Positions 8,797 to 17,864 of a stretch of 64,000 nucleotides of DNA are shown one piece after another (position 1 is the stretch's first letter; the number at the start of each line of letters is the position of its first letter). Position numbers and translations under genes: made by a program. The notes below the pieces were generated by a model. The model was given only the letters and a program-made list of their open reading frames with translations, had not been told where the DNA came from and did no database searches. The stretch covers positions 434,001 to 498,000 of the forward strand of contig NZ_LIQG01000026.1 in NCBI RefSeq assembly GCF_001418015.1. The letters are read 5' to 3'. Source of the DNA: Lacinutrix mariniflava (GTDB lineage: Bacteria; Bacteroidota; Bacteroidia; Flavobacteriales; Flavobacteriaceae).

Positions 8797-10022
8797 AAAA
8801 TACTAGTATTAATTTTACGTTTAAAATAAATATGCAACCCTATTAGAAACAATATTTGAAAGATTAAAAAGTAATTATAAATAGCATCTACACTAGCATA
8901 ATTTAAAAAAACCACAAAAACCACACCCATAATAAGTACTCCTAATACAGCACTTTTAATATAAATTTTTTCTTTTGAGAACGTAATCCAAACAGAGTTA
9001 GGAATAAATAATAGTAATATTAATAGTCTTGAAATTAAAGTAAAAAGAATAAGATACGATAGCTTTTGGTATTCTGGAAAAAAGTATACTAAAGCCTCTT
9101 TTAACGGATAGTATAAAACTATAAGAGCAATAATACTGGAAACTAAAATTTTGATTCCTATAGTATAAAAGGATTGAATTTTAGTTTTATCTTTTGAAAT
9201 TTGCTTAATTACATCTGGAAATACAATAAATAATACAGAAGCACCTCCTAAGGAAACCATATTTGCAATATTATCTGCTAATTGAAAATTTCCAATTACG
9301 GCTTCATCTATTTTAAAAAGGTTTAAGCAAATAATATTAAGAGTAGAAAACAATGGGGAAATTAAACTTATTAACGCTAATTTAATGCCGTCATTAAATA
9401 ACACCTTATAGTAATCTTTAAAATACTTTTTAAAGATCGTTACATCAAAAGATTTAAAAACTTGTATAAAGCTAAGAAGTGCACCTATACAAGCTCCAAA
9501 AACAATAGAATAACTCCAATATTTAAAAAAGTTAAAGACATTAGAAACAAAACTAAAAAACAAAACTAAAAATAAAACGGAATACGAAAGGTAAATAATA
9601 TTTATTTTCACCATGTTGCCATTTACTCTATTAATAGCTATTGCAGATTCTAAAATTAATTTAACACCGCAAATAAGAGATAGATAAATAACATAATCTT
9701 TAGAAGAAAACAATATTGAAATAAGTAGGATTGAAAACAAACAAACCAACAAATTGTAAAAAACGTTATACTGAACAAAAAAATGTTTTAGCTGCTTATT
9801 TTCCTCTAAAGAGTATCGCTTAAGTAATACTTGGTTTACTCCCATTACTATAAATGCAGAATAGGTTACTACCTGAAAACCAATAGATGCTCTTCCGTAC
9901 TCTTCCGGAGTAACCAGATTTGCAAAGGACATAAATATTATAGCTAATATACCATATTCAACATATTTGAAAAAGGTATAAAAGATATAGGCTTTATGTT
10001 TTAGTATTTTACTTTTTAACAA
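8793..10022 (-). CDS. wzx: Wzx-like oligosaccharide flippase (MATE/MOP superfamily)
   Basis: 409 aa with about twelve membrane segments. The N-terminus (FFKYVEYGILAIIFMSFANLV followed by TPEEYGRASIG) has the pattern of polysaccharide_synt-type flippases: helix, small loop, then TPEEYG. It moves undecaprenyl-PP-linked repeat units across the inner membrane. It overlaps the downstream transferase gene by four bases and lies two bases after pseI, so it is in the same transcript. Which repeat unit it moves cannot be seen, but the context implies a pseudaminate-containing unit. Confidence 0.85.
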   Translation of the reverse strand: MLKSKILKHKAYIFYTFFKYVEYGILAIIFMSFANLVTPEEYGRASIGFQVVTYSAFIVMGVNQVLLKRYSLEENKQLKHFFVQYNVFYNLLVCLFSILLISILFSSKDYVIYLSLICGVKLILESAIAINRVNGNMVKINIIYLSYSVLFLVLFFSFVSNVFNFFKYWSYSIVFGACIGALLSFIQVFKSFDVTIFKKYFKDYYKVLFNDGIKLALISLISPLFSTLNIICLNLFKIDEAVIGNFQLADNIANMVSLGGASVLFIVFPDVIKQISKDKTKIQSFYTIGIKILVSSIIALIVLYYPLKEALVYFFPEYQKLSYLILFTLISRLLILLLFIPNSVWITFSKEKIYIKSAVLGVLIMGVVFVVFLNYASVDAIYNYFLIFQILFLIGLHIYFKRKINTSIL

Positions 10023-10024
10023 AG

Positions 10025-11047
10025 CTATTGATTAATGTGGTCTAAACTAAATGGTGTTCCTTTTTCTAAATTTGCATTTACAGTTTTTCCTAAAATTTCA
10101 TAATAATATTTTGGATGTAAACCGTAACCTGGTCTTATAGATCTAACGTTTTCTTTGGTAATAATATCGCCTTCTTTTAAGTCATTGGTTACAAATAAAG
10201 AGCGAGAAAACTCTCTGCTTTTTTTCTTTTTTTCTGTCATTTCATAATCTACTTTACCAAGTAGGCTTTCGGTTAAACGCACAGCGTCTACCATTTCTTT
10301 AAACTCACTTTCATCTAAAGAGAAATGGGCATCTGCTCCACCAATTTTTTTATCTAATATAAAGTGCTTTTCTATTACTTTTGCTCCTAAAGCAACAGCA
10401 ACCATAGGCGCTTCTATTCCCATTGTATGGTCTGAAAGACCAGATTTAACACCAAATCGTTTTGCTATGTCTGGAATAGTAATAAGGTTTCCATCTTCTG
10501 GAGCTGCCGGATATGCAGATGTGCATTTTAATATTGTAATATCGTTATTTCCTTCTTTTTTACAAGTTTCTATTGCTAGTTCAATATCTTCTATTGTAGC
10601 AATACCTGTAGAAATTATTATTGGTTTTTGTTTTGATGCAATATATTTAATCAAAGGTATATCTGTAATCTCAAATGAAGCTACTTTGTAAATGGGTGTA
10701 TTTAATTCTTCTAAAAAATCTACAGCTGTAAAATCAAAAGGAGAAGAAAAACATACTAACCCTTCTTGCTTAGCTAAATCATAAATCGGTTTATGCCATT
10801 CCCAAGGTAATGAGGCCTCCTTGTACAAATCATATAGATATTGTCCATCCCAAGCTGTCCCTTGACTTATTTTAAAAGCCTCTGCTTTTACATTTATAGT
10901 AATTGTATCTGCAGTGTATGTTTGTAATTTTATGGCATCTGCACCAGCCCTTTTTGCAGCTCTTACTGTCTCCTTAGCTATATCTAGACTTCCTCCGTGA
11001 TTTGCAGAAAGTTCAGCGATTATAAAGCATTTATCTGTTTTAAGCAT
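10025..11047 (-). CDS. pseI: pseudaminic acid synthase PseI (NeuB family)
   Basis: 340 aa. The start IIAELSANHGGSLDIAKETV followed by AGADAIKLQTYTADTIT is the NeuB/PseI signature. SGLSDHTMG and the EKHFILDK metal-site region follow, and the last ~55 residues (SRSLFVTNDLKEGDIIT) form the SAF antifreeze-like domain. It condenses 2,4-diacetamido-2,4,6-trideoxy-L-altrose with phosphoenolpyruvate to give pseudaminic acid in the cytoplasm. QTYTADTIT and SANHxGS favour PseI over sialic or legionaminic synthases, and the surrounding pseB/C/F/G genes agree. It overlaps the upstream pseG-pseH gene by eight bases. Confidence 0.93.
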   Translation of the reverse strand: MLKTDKCFIIAELSANHGGSLDIAKETVRAAKRAGADAIKLQTYTADTITINVKAEAFKISQGTAWDGQYLYDLYKEASLPWEWHKPIYDLAKQEGLVCFSSPFDFTAVDFLEELNTPIYKVASFEITDIPLIKYIASKQKPIIISTGIATIEDIELAIETCKKEGNNDITILKCTSAYPAAPEDGNLITIPDIAKRFGVKSGLSDHTMGIEAPMVAVALGAKVIEKHFILDKKIGGADAHFSLDESEFKEMVDAVRLTESLLGKVDYEMTEKKKKSREFSRSLFVTNDLKEGDIITKENVRSIRPGYGLHPKYYYEILGKTVNANLEKGTPFSLDHINQ

Positions 11048-12503
11048 CTTTTTTTTCTAATTTATATACAAAGCTAATGTTTCCTTTTATTATTTCTTCC
11101 TTTAAAAAAGTATATCCTGCTTTTTCAAAAGATTTTATTGAAGCTATATTTTTCTTTTTTATATATGCATAAATAGGAATGGTATTATTTTTAAAATACT
11201 GTTGTGCAGATTTCTTTAATATTACACTTGATAGCTTTTGACCTCTATATTCTTTTGATAATAATATACCAACAACAGAATAGTTTTTTCCAATTTCATA
11301 GCGAACAACTCCTCCTGCTTTGTTATTTATTAAGGTAATTAAAAATAGAGTGTCTTTATTATTAATTTTTTCTAAATACCATTTAGTATGGCTTTCTATA
11401 TCTATTTTGCTTGAATTGTAGGAGTTTTTTCTAACCAAAACATCATTAGACCAGTTATAAACCTGCATTAAATCTTGTTCTGATGCTTTTCTAAACAAAA
11501 CATTTAACCGGTTTAAAAGTCCTAAAAAACGTGTTTTACTTTGTCCATCGAAAAGTTGATTTTGCTTTTTAATAATACTATTAGTTAATGGGTTTTTTAA
11601 TATTCCATTTATTTTATCTTCAAAATCAGATACTGTATATTCAGCAAAGTTTCCGCCTTCAAAAATTACTCTTTTTTTAACAAATTCTAGATATATGTTT
11701 TTTTGGTTTTCGACAAAAAAGCCACTCAAAATTGGCATTTTAACAGAGCACATTTCATATAATATTGTACTTGAAGGAGCAATTCCTATTTGACATGATT
11801 TCATAAGATCACATAAGGTAGTCTCATCAAGGTTTTTGTGAAGAAATATTTTACCTTCTTTATCTTGAAGAGTATAAATCTCTTTATGTTTATATGCTCC
11901 GCCTAAAACAATATGTATTTTCTCAAATGTATCAATATTTAAAAGGGCTTTAGACGCTTTTAATGACAAATCATATTGATCTGCTCCTCCAAAACATATA
12001 ATTGCATCCGTTATAGGACCAATTTCCCGAGTCTCTAATGCTGCCTTATTAAAGGACGGTCGTAACATAGCATAAGGCGTACCTAATGCAAAAGTTGTAT
12101 ACTGTTCTGTGTCAAAATTAGAAGCAAAACAGTGTGGTGAATGATTAACAACTATATCTGCATACATGTGCTCACTTAACAAGTCGTCTATATACATTAA
12201 AGGGTATCCAAGTTCCTTAATTTTTTTTTGATATGAACTTATAAATTGATAACCATCTGCTATAATTGTATATTCGGAAGGATTAAAATTTAATTTTATC
12301 CAATCAGGTTCATCCTTAATAGAAACACCTTTTGGGATAGTCTGTTTTTTAAATTCGCTTGGAATTACTGACGGCAATGAAGCAGCATGAGTCAAAAATA
12401 TAATTTCATAATTATCCTTATAAAATTCAGCAATAGCTATCATTCTATACAAATGTCCTAAGCCAATTTCAGAATTCCCATCTGCTCTACAAAGAATTTT
12501 CAT
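11040..12503 (-). CDS. pseG: bifunctional PseG-PseH fusion: UDP-sugar hydrolase plus GNAT N-acetyltransferase
   Basis: 487 aa in two parts. Residues 1-330 are PseG: CRADGNSEIGLGHLYR carries His17, the position of the catalytic His in Campylobacter PseG, and IAPSSTILYEM is the GT-B-like donor-site motif. Residues ~335-487 are a GNAT domain with the acetyl-CoA loop ILLSKEYRGQKLSS and KKKNIASIKSFEKAGY, the PseH function. The protein would acetylate the C4 amine of UDP-4-amino-4,6-dideoxy-L-AltNAc and release UDP. No separate pseH gene is present, so the fusion completes the pathway. Confidence 0.9.
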   Translation of the reverse strand: MKILCRADGNSEIGLGHLYRMIAIAEFYKDNYEIIFLTHAASLPSVIPSEFKKQTIPKGVSIKDEPDWIKLNFNPSEYTIIADGYQFISSYQKKIKELGYPLMYIDDLLSEHMYADIVVNHSPHCFASNFDTEQYTTFALGTPYAMLRPSFNKAALETREIGPITDAIICFGGADQYDLSLKASKALLNIDTFEKIHIVLGGAYKHKEIYTLQDKEGKIFLHKNLDETTLCDLMKSCQIGIAPSSTILYEMCSVKMPILSGFFVENQKNIYLEFVKKRVIFEGGNFAEYTVSDFEDKINGILKNPLTNSIIKKQNQLFDGQSKTRFLGLLNRLNVLFRKASEQDLMQVYNWSNDVLVRKNSYNSSKIDIESHTKWYLEKINNKDTLFLITLINNKAGGVVRYEIGKNYSVVGILLSKEYRGQKLSSVILKKSAQQYFKNNTIPIYAYIKKKNIASIKSFEKAGYTFLKEEIIKGNISFVYKLEKKDA

Positions 12504-12505
12504 AA

Positions 12506-13192
12506 TTATACAAACGTCATTTTATATTTTAATTCTGCTAAAGCCCAATCTGTTTCTGTATCTATATCTTGGGCCTCTAATTCTGAAATTATAATAGCTC
12601 CAGAATTAGATGTAAATATTTTATTTTCTCTAAAAAAAGATGAAACTTTAATCCAATAAAACTGACCAGAATCATGATATCTAGGTTCTAAATCTTGAGA
12701 TCTTGTGTTTAAATTTTCTTCCCAAACCATTTCTACTTTGTTACTGTTCATTTTTAATGAACGTTGTATAGGGAATGAATATTCTAGTACAGGAAAGACA
12801 CTATCAAATTTTTCATTTAACATTTTTAGATGTGCATCTATTATTTTACTTGCGGTAATAAATGGTGCTGTTGGCAATAGGCAACAAACATTATTGAAAG
12901 TCTTATTATTCTTAGAATAACTTATTAAAACCTCTTCAACGACATCAGCAATTACTGCAAAGTCATTTGCATTATTTTCGCTTCTTAAAAAAGGAACTTT
13001 TGCGCCATATTGTATTGCAATTTCTGCAATTTCTTTATCATCTGTAGAAACCATAACCTCATCGAAAAGGTTACTTTTTAATGCTGCTTCTATAGAATAT
13101 GCAATAATTGGTTTTCCTAAAAACAGTTTTATGTTTTTTCTATGTATGCGCTTACTTCCGCCTCTTGCTGGTATTATTGCTAGATTAGCCAT
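12506..13192 (-). CDS. pseF: pseudaminic acid cytidylyltransferase PseF
   Basis: 228 aa. The start LAIIPARGGSKRIHRKNIK is the CTP-binding motif of CMP-nonulosonate synthetases (NeuA family), followed by GKPIIAYSI and VSTDDKEIA. It activates pseudaminic acid to CMP-Pse for the transferase. RIHRKNIK and the length of about 230 aa fit PseF better than NeuA or LegF. The gene overlaps pseC by eight bases and is followed two bases later by the pseG-pseH fusion, consistent with one coupled pathway transcript. Confidence 0.92.
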   Translation of the reverse strand: MANLAIIPARGGSKRIHRKNIKLFLGKPIIAYSIEAALKSNLFDEVMVSTDDKEIAEIAIQYGAKVPFLRSENNANDFAVIADVVEEVLISYSKNNKTFNNVCCLLPTAPFITASKIIDAHLKMLNEKFDSVFPVLEYSFPIQRSLKMNSNKVEMVWEENLNTRSQDLEPRYHDSGQFYWIKVSSFFRENKIFTSNSGAIIISELEAQDIDTETDWALAELKYKMTFV

Positions 13193-14330
13193 TGATAAAA
13201 GATAAAACTTTTTCTACTACAAAATTTTGCTCATCCACCGTTAAACTAGGATACATAGGAAGGCTTATACATCCAGAATAATAATTTTCTGCATTTGTTA
13301 AACTAGCATCACCATAACCTATTTCCTTATAATAAGGTAAGGTGTGTACTGGAATATAATGGATTTGGGCAAAAATATTGAACGTTCTTAAATAATCGTA
13401 AAGCCCTTTTCTGTTTTCAACTTCTATAATAAATAAATGGTGAGCATTATAACTGTTATCTGGTAAGCTTTGAAATTTTATTTTATTCTGAAAAGCCTTT
13501 TTATAAGATTTAGAAATTTCATTTCTTCTTTTTACACCTGCTTCATTTTTAGCAAGTTGTGTAATACCTAAAGCACACTGAATATCTGTTAGTCTATAAT
13601 TATAACCGAGTTCTTGCATTTCGTAATACCAACCACCATGATTTTCTTCCATGTTTTCTTTAGTAATACCATGCGTTCTAAGAGAGGATAATTTTTGATA
13701 TAATTTTTTAGAATTTGTAGTTACCATTCCTCCTTCTCCACAAGCAATATGTTTTACAGGATGAAAAGAAAAGATTCCTATATCTGCGTAATTTCCATTT
13801 CCACATTTTTGTAAAGTCCCTTTAGAGTCTGTAAAATGTCCTCCTGGAGCATGACAAGCGTCTTCTACAATCCATAGGTTGTGAGCATTGGCTAGTGCTC
13901 TAAATTTCTCTAAATCGATGGGAAGTCCTGCAAAATCCACTGGTATAATACCTTTAAAAAATCCTTTAGGTTTACTTTCTATAAGATTTTTGGTGCTTTC
14001 AAAAGATAACAAATAAGTCTCTGGATCTATGTCTGCAAACCATACTTCTGCTCCCGCATATCTAACACAGTTGGCAGAGGCTGCAAAAGTAATTGATGTA
14101 GTAATTACTCTATCACCAGGCTTTAAATCTAGTGCTAAAACGGCAATATGTAATCCTGCAGTCGCGTTGTTTACAGCAACAGCATATTTGGAACCAACAT
14201 ACTCTGCAAACTTATCTTCAAACTCTTTAACTTTTGGACCTTGCGTTAAAAAATCTGCGGTTAAGGTCTTGACAACTGCATCAATGTCATCTTGTTCAAT
14301 ATTCTGTCTTCCGTAAGGTATTGCTTTCAT
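13185..14330 (-). CDS. pseC: UDP-4-amino-4,6-dideoxy-N-acetyl-beta-L-altrosamine transaminase PseC
   Basis: 381 aa PLP aminotransferase of the DegT/DnrJ/EryC1 family. IPYGRQNIEQDDIDAVVKTL and LTQGPKVKEFEDKFAEYVG begin the protein; the PLP lysine lies in SFHPVKHIACGEGG and the Asp of VEDACHAPGG contacts the pyridine nitrogen. It transfers an amino group from glutamate to C4 of the PseB product. Its ATG overlaps the pseB stop (TAATG at 14330), so the two are translationally coupled. Confidence 0.93.
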   Translation of the reverse strand: MKAIPYGRQNIEQDDIDAVVKTLTADFLTQGPKVKEFEDKFAEYVGSKYAVAVNNATAGLHIAVLALDLKPGDRVITTSITFAASANCVRYAGAEVWFADIDPETYLLSFESTKNLIESKPKGFFKGIIPVDFAGLPIDLEKFRALANAHNLWIVEDACHAPGGHFTDSKGTLQKCGNGNYADIGIFSFHPVKHIACGEGGMVTTNSKKLYQKLSSLRTHGITKENMEENHGGWYYEMQELGYNYRLTDIQCALGITQLAKNEAGVKRRNEISKSYKKAFQNKIKFQSLPDNSYNAHHLFIIEVENRKGLYDYLRTFNIFAQIHYIPVHTLPYYKEIGYGDASLTNAENYYSGCISLPMYPSLTVDEQNFVVEKVLSFING

Positions 14331-15349
14331 TATACTGTAAAATTTGGATCTACATGTTCTTTTACTAAATCTCTTAAACTTTCAATGGTCTCCCATTCTG
14401 TATTATTACCAGAATTGTAACTAAATTCTTCATCTACTAATTTTGCATTAAAATGAGCTATAAACTCCTCTAAATTAAAATTTGTTCTCTGAGGAAGAAT
14501 AGCGTAGTACTTTCCTAAATCGTATGTATTCATTGCATCTGAAACCGTAATCATTTCTTCATGTAACTTCTCTCCTGGGCGAATACCAACCACTTTTTGT
14601 TCGCATTCTGGACCAATAGCTGTTGCTACATCAACAATTTTATAAGATGGTATTTTTGGCACAAAAACTTCTCCTCCCCAAGCTTTTTCAATCGCATCGA
14701 AAACCATCTGGCATCCATCTTCAAGTGAAATGTTAAAACGTGTCATTTTAGGGTGTGTTATTGGTAATACACCTTCCTCTCTTTTATTTAAAAAAAATGG
14801 CATTACAGATCCATTAGATCCCATAACATTACCATATCGCACTACTGAAAACTTAATATTTCTTTTTCCTTTAATATTATTAGCCGCTATAAACAGTTTA
14901 TCTGATGCTAATTTAGTTGCACCATATAAATTAATAGGTGCTGCTGCTTTGTCTGTTGAAAGTGCTACAACATTTTCTACACCAGATTGTAAAGCTGCTG
15001 AAATCACATTTTCGGCACCCAAAATATTTGTTTTAACACATTCCATTGGATTGTATTCTGCCAAATGCACATGTTTCATGGCTGCTGCGTGAATAACAAT
15101 ATCAATACCTTCAAAAGCACTCATTAAGCGTTCTTTATCTCTTACATCTCCTATAAAATAACGCATAGCAGGATATTTATGTTCTGGAAATTCCATTGCC
15201 ATTTGAAAATGCTTTTGTTCATCTCTAGAGAGTATTACTAAGCGTTTAACATCTGGATTGCGCTCAAGAATTAATTTGGTAAACATTTTACCAAATGATC
15301 CTGTTCCTCCTGTTATAAGTATTGATTTTCCGTTTAAGTCTAAATTCAT
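14330..15349 (-). CDS. pseB: UDP-N-acetylglucosamine 4,6-dehydratase (5-epimerising) PseB
   Basis: 339 aa short-chain dehydrogenase. The NADP-binding motif GGTGSFGK lies at residues ~14-21, VILSRDEQKHFQM distinguishes PseB/FlaA1-type enzymes, and YGATKLASD holds the catalytic Tyr-Lys pair. It has the ~335-340 aa length of soluble PseB and lacks the membrane domain of CapD-type dehydratases. It catalyses the first step of pseudaminic acid synthesis. The downstream pseC ATG overlaps its stop codon. Confidence 0.93.
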   Translation of the reverse strand: MNLDLNGKSILITGGTGSFGKMFTKLILERNPDVKRLVILSRDEQKHFQMAMEFPEHKYPAMRYFIGDVRDKERLMSAFEGIDIVIHAAAMKHVHLAEYNPMECVKTNILGAENVISAALQSGVENVVALSTDKAAAPINLYGATKLASDKLFIAANNIKGKRNIKFSVVRYGNVMGSNGSVMPFFLNKREEGVLPITHPKMTRFNISLEDGCQMVFDAIEKAWGGEVFVPKIPSYKIVDVATAIGPECEQKVVGIRPGEKLHEEMITVSDAMNTYDLGKYYAILPQRTNFNLEEFIAHFNAKLVDEEFSYNSGNNTEWETIESLRDLVKEHVDPNFTV

Positions 15350-15355
15350 AATGTA

Positions 15356-16558
15356 CTATTTATAAATGCCGCAGAAATCTAAGGCGTTTTGGGTTTTTTC
15401 TAATGCTAAAAATTCTTTATGTGCTACCAAGTATGCAATTATATCTGCTTGTTTGATAGCTTCGTCTGTTGTGATTATATTATAATCTTTATGTGTGTTT
15501 AAATTAGGCTCGACTGTAATAACATTAAAACCTTCTTGTATTAATGTATTTGCTACTAATACCGCTGGAGACTCTCTTAAATCGTCAATATTTGGTTTAA
15601 AAGCTAATCCCATTGCTGCGATTTTTGGTTTTTTACCATTATCCAATTCAAACTGTAATGCTGTACTTTTTATTTTTTCAATAACCCATTCTGTTTTGTA
15701 GTTATTAATCTCTCTTGCAGACCGAATAATTTTTGCTTGTTCCGGAAATTCACTAACAATAAACCAAGGATCCACTGCAATACAATGCCCTCCAACACCT
15801 GTTCCTGGCTGAAGAATATTCACTCTTGGATGTTTATTTGCTAATTTAATAAGCTCCCAAACATTAATACCTGCTTCGTCACAAATCATTGATAATTCGT
15901 TAGCAAAAGCAATTTGCACATCTCTTGAAGAGTTTTCGACTAGCTTGCACATTTCGGCTGTCTTCGAATTTGTTTTATGCAATTCTCCTTTTACAAAGTG
16001 TTTATAAAACTCGACAGCTTTATCTGTTGATTCATTATTTATTCCTCCAATAGCTCTATCATTATGTTCTAACTCATAAATAACATTTCCTGGTAAAACA
16101 CGCTCAGGACAGTATGCCATAAATAGTTTCCCTTTAAGCTCTGGTCTTTCTGAAAAAATAACATTTTCCATCTTTTCTGTAGTACCTACTGGACTAGTAG
16201 ATTCTATAATTACTAAGACACCTTCTTTAAGAGTTGGTAAAATTGCACGAACCGCAGACTCGACATACGATATATCTGGCTCATGGTCTCCTTTAAATGG
16301 AGTAGGAACAGCTATTAAATAAACATCTGCTTCTACTGGTGTTGTACTTGCTGTTAAGTAGTTTTCTTTAACAACATGATGTACCAAACCATCAAGGTCT
16401 GGCTCTACAATATGTATTTCTCCTTTATTAATAGTATCTACAACATGTTGATGTATATCTACTCCTGTAACGTTAATACTTTTACTCGCGATTAATGCCG
16501 CAGTTGGCAAGCCTATATAGCCTAGCCCAACCATAACAACACTTGGTTTCTTACTCAT
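15356..16558 (-). CDS. wecC: UDP-N-acetyl-D-mannosamine dehydrogenase
   Basis: 400 aa UDP-glucose/GDP-mannose dehydrogenase family. VGLGYIGLPTAALIA is the NAD-binding motif, HIVEPDLDGLV is typical of WecC, and GTGVGGHCIAVDPWF carries the catalytic Cys. It oxidises UDP-ManNAc to UDP-ManNAcA in two NAD-dependent steps. The gene lies two bases after wecB, so the pair supplies UDP-ManNAcA for the repeat unit. A second, different dehydrogenase is encoded at 17865-19121. Confidence 0.9.
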   Translation of the reverse strand: MSKKPSVVMVGLGYIGLPTAALIASKSINVTGVDIHQHVVDTINKGEIHIVEPDLDGLVHHVVKENYLTASTTPVEADVYLIAVPTPFKGDHEPDISYVESAVRAILPTLKEGVLVIIESTSPVGTTEKMENVIFSERPELKGKLFMAYCPERVLPGNVIYELEHNDRAIGGINNESTDKAVEFYKHFVKGELHKTNSKTAEMCKLVENSSRDVQIAFANELSMICDEAGINVWELIKLANKHPRVNILQPGTGVGGHCIAVDPWFIVSEFPEQAKIIRSAREINNYKTEWVIEKIKSTALQFELDNGKKPKIAAMGLAFKPNIDDLRESPAVLVANTLIQEGFNVITVEPNLNTHKDYNIITTDEAIKQADIIAYLVAHKEFLALEKTQNALDFCGIYK

Positions 16559-16560
16559 AT

Positions 16561-17685
16561 TTATAAATTAGAAATAAAGTTTACTATTTTTCTACAAGCT
16601 GTTCCATCTCCATAAGGATTATGGAGCTTGCTCATTTTTAAATAGGCCTTTTCATTTTTTAATAAATTATTTGTCTCGTTTACTATTTTATTTTTATCTG
16701 TCCCTACTAAGAATACAGTTCCCGCATCTACAGCTTCTGGTCTCTCAGTTGTATCACGCATAACTAAAACAGGCTTCCCTAGACTTGGAGCTTCTTCTTG
16801 CACACCTCCACTATCTGTAATAATTAAATATGATTTATTCATTAGCCAAACAAATGCAGGATATGATAACGGGTCTATTAATTTTACATTATCAATATTC
16901 GCCAAAAGTTCGTAAACAGGTTTTTGAACATTAGGGTTTAAATGAACTGGATATATAATTTGGACATCGCTATTATTCTCAGCAATTTCTTTTAAAGCAC
17001 TACAAATGTTAATAAATCCTTGGCCGTGATTTTCACGCCTGTGACCTGTTACCAGTATTAATCGTTTTGAGCCATCTACAATCGTTTTAAGATTGTTTAC
17101 TTCGCTATCCGAATATTGGTCTGAAGTTACTTTTCCTGAACTAAAGTCTAAAGCATCGATTACTGTATTTCCTGTAACAAGAATATTACTTTCTGAAATG
17201 TTCTCGTTTAATAGATTTTGCTTAGATGTTGTTGTTGGAGCAAAGTGATAATCTGAAACACTTCCTGCAATACTTCTATTTACTTCTTCTGGAAATGGAG
17301 AACGTTTATTAAATGTTCTTAATCCTGCCTCTACATGACATACTTTTGCGCCAGAATAGAAAGAAGCAATACTTGCAGCCATCGTAGTAGTGGTATCGCC
17401 ATGTACGTAAACGTAATCAGGCTTAAACTCTTCTAATATAGGTTTTAGGTTTGTTATTATGTCCGCCGTAAGTGAATATAGATTTTGGTTAGGTTTCATT
17501 AAGTCTAAATCATAATCTGGAATAATTTCAAAAAACGATAAGACCTGATCTAACATTTCTCTGTGTTGAGCTGTTATACATACTTTTGTTTCAAATTCAT
17601 TCTTATTCTTAAGAAATTCTTTAACCAAAGGAGCCATTTTAATAGCTTCTGGTCTGGTACCGAAAATAATAAGATTTTTTTTCAT
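16561..17685 (-). CDS. wecB: UDP-N-acetylglucosamine 2-epimerase (non-hydrolysing)
   Basis: 374 aa GT-B-fold epimerase. IFGTRPEAIKMAPL is the N-terminal UDP-site motif; HVEAGLRTF and PFPEEVNR, VTGHRRENHG and SGGVQEEAPSLGKPVLVMRD are the family's active-site and allosteric segments. It interconverts UDP-GlcNAc and UDP-ManNAc. A TACTTTTG box about 50 bp upstream and a hairpin further upstream suggest that a transcript may begin here, running through wecC and the pse genes. Confidence 0.93.
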   Translation of the reverse strand: MKKNLIIFGTRPEAIKMAPLVKEFLKNKNEFETKVCITAQHREMLDQVLSFFEIIPDYDLDLMKPNQNLYSLTADIITNLKPILEEFKPDYVYVHGDTTTTMAASIASFYSGAKVCHVEAGLRTFNKRSPFPEEVNRSIAGSVSDYHFAPTTTSKQNLLNENISESNILVTGNTVIDALDFSSGKVTSDQYSDSEVNNLKTIVDGSKRLILVTGHRRENHGQGFINICSALKEIAENNSDVQIIYPVHLNPNVQKPVYELLANIDNVKLIDPLSYPAFVWLMNKSYLIITDSGGVQEEAPSLGKPVLVMRDTTERPEAVDAGTVFLVGTDKNKIVNETNNLLKNEKAYLKMSKLHNPYGDGTACRKIVNFISNL

Positions 17686-17735
17686 TAGATTATTGAGGTA
17701 ATACGTATTGGTTTAAACGATCCTTTTAGCGACTG

Positions 17736-17743
17736 CAAAAGTA
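17736..17743 (-). promoter_or_regulatory. possible -7 box (TAnnTTTG) upstream of wecB
   Basis: TACTTTTG on the minus strand matches the Bacteroidota -7 element exactly and ends 50 bp before the wecB ATG. No TTG -33 element is seen at the expected distance, so the call is tentative. It lies in the only sizeable gap (179 bp) of the sugar-nucleotide cluster. Confidence 0.35.
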
Positions 17744-17795
17744 ATATTTTTATGGTGATTTCTAGATTATTATAAAGAATAAACTCTCGTTTTAT

Positions 17796-17817
17796 CGACT
17801 AAAAGTGATTTTAGTCG
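17796..17817 (-). terminator. perfect 9-bp inverted repeat between the WbpO-like gene and wecB
   Basis: CGACTAAAA, a 4-base spacer, then TTTTAGTCG: a perfect 9-bp stem that would form in the leftward transcript 48 bp after the stop of the dehydrogenase gene. No clean U-run follows on either strand, so it could be an inefficient terminator, an RNA-processing site or an operator. Confidence 0.4.
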
Positions 17818-17864
17818 TTGTTTCAAGGGTTTTTAATAGATGTAAAAGATTAAATATTTATTAT

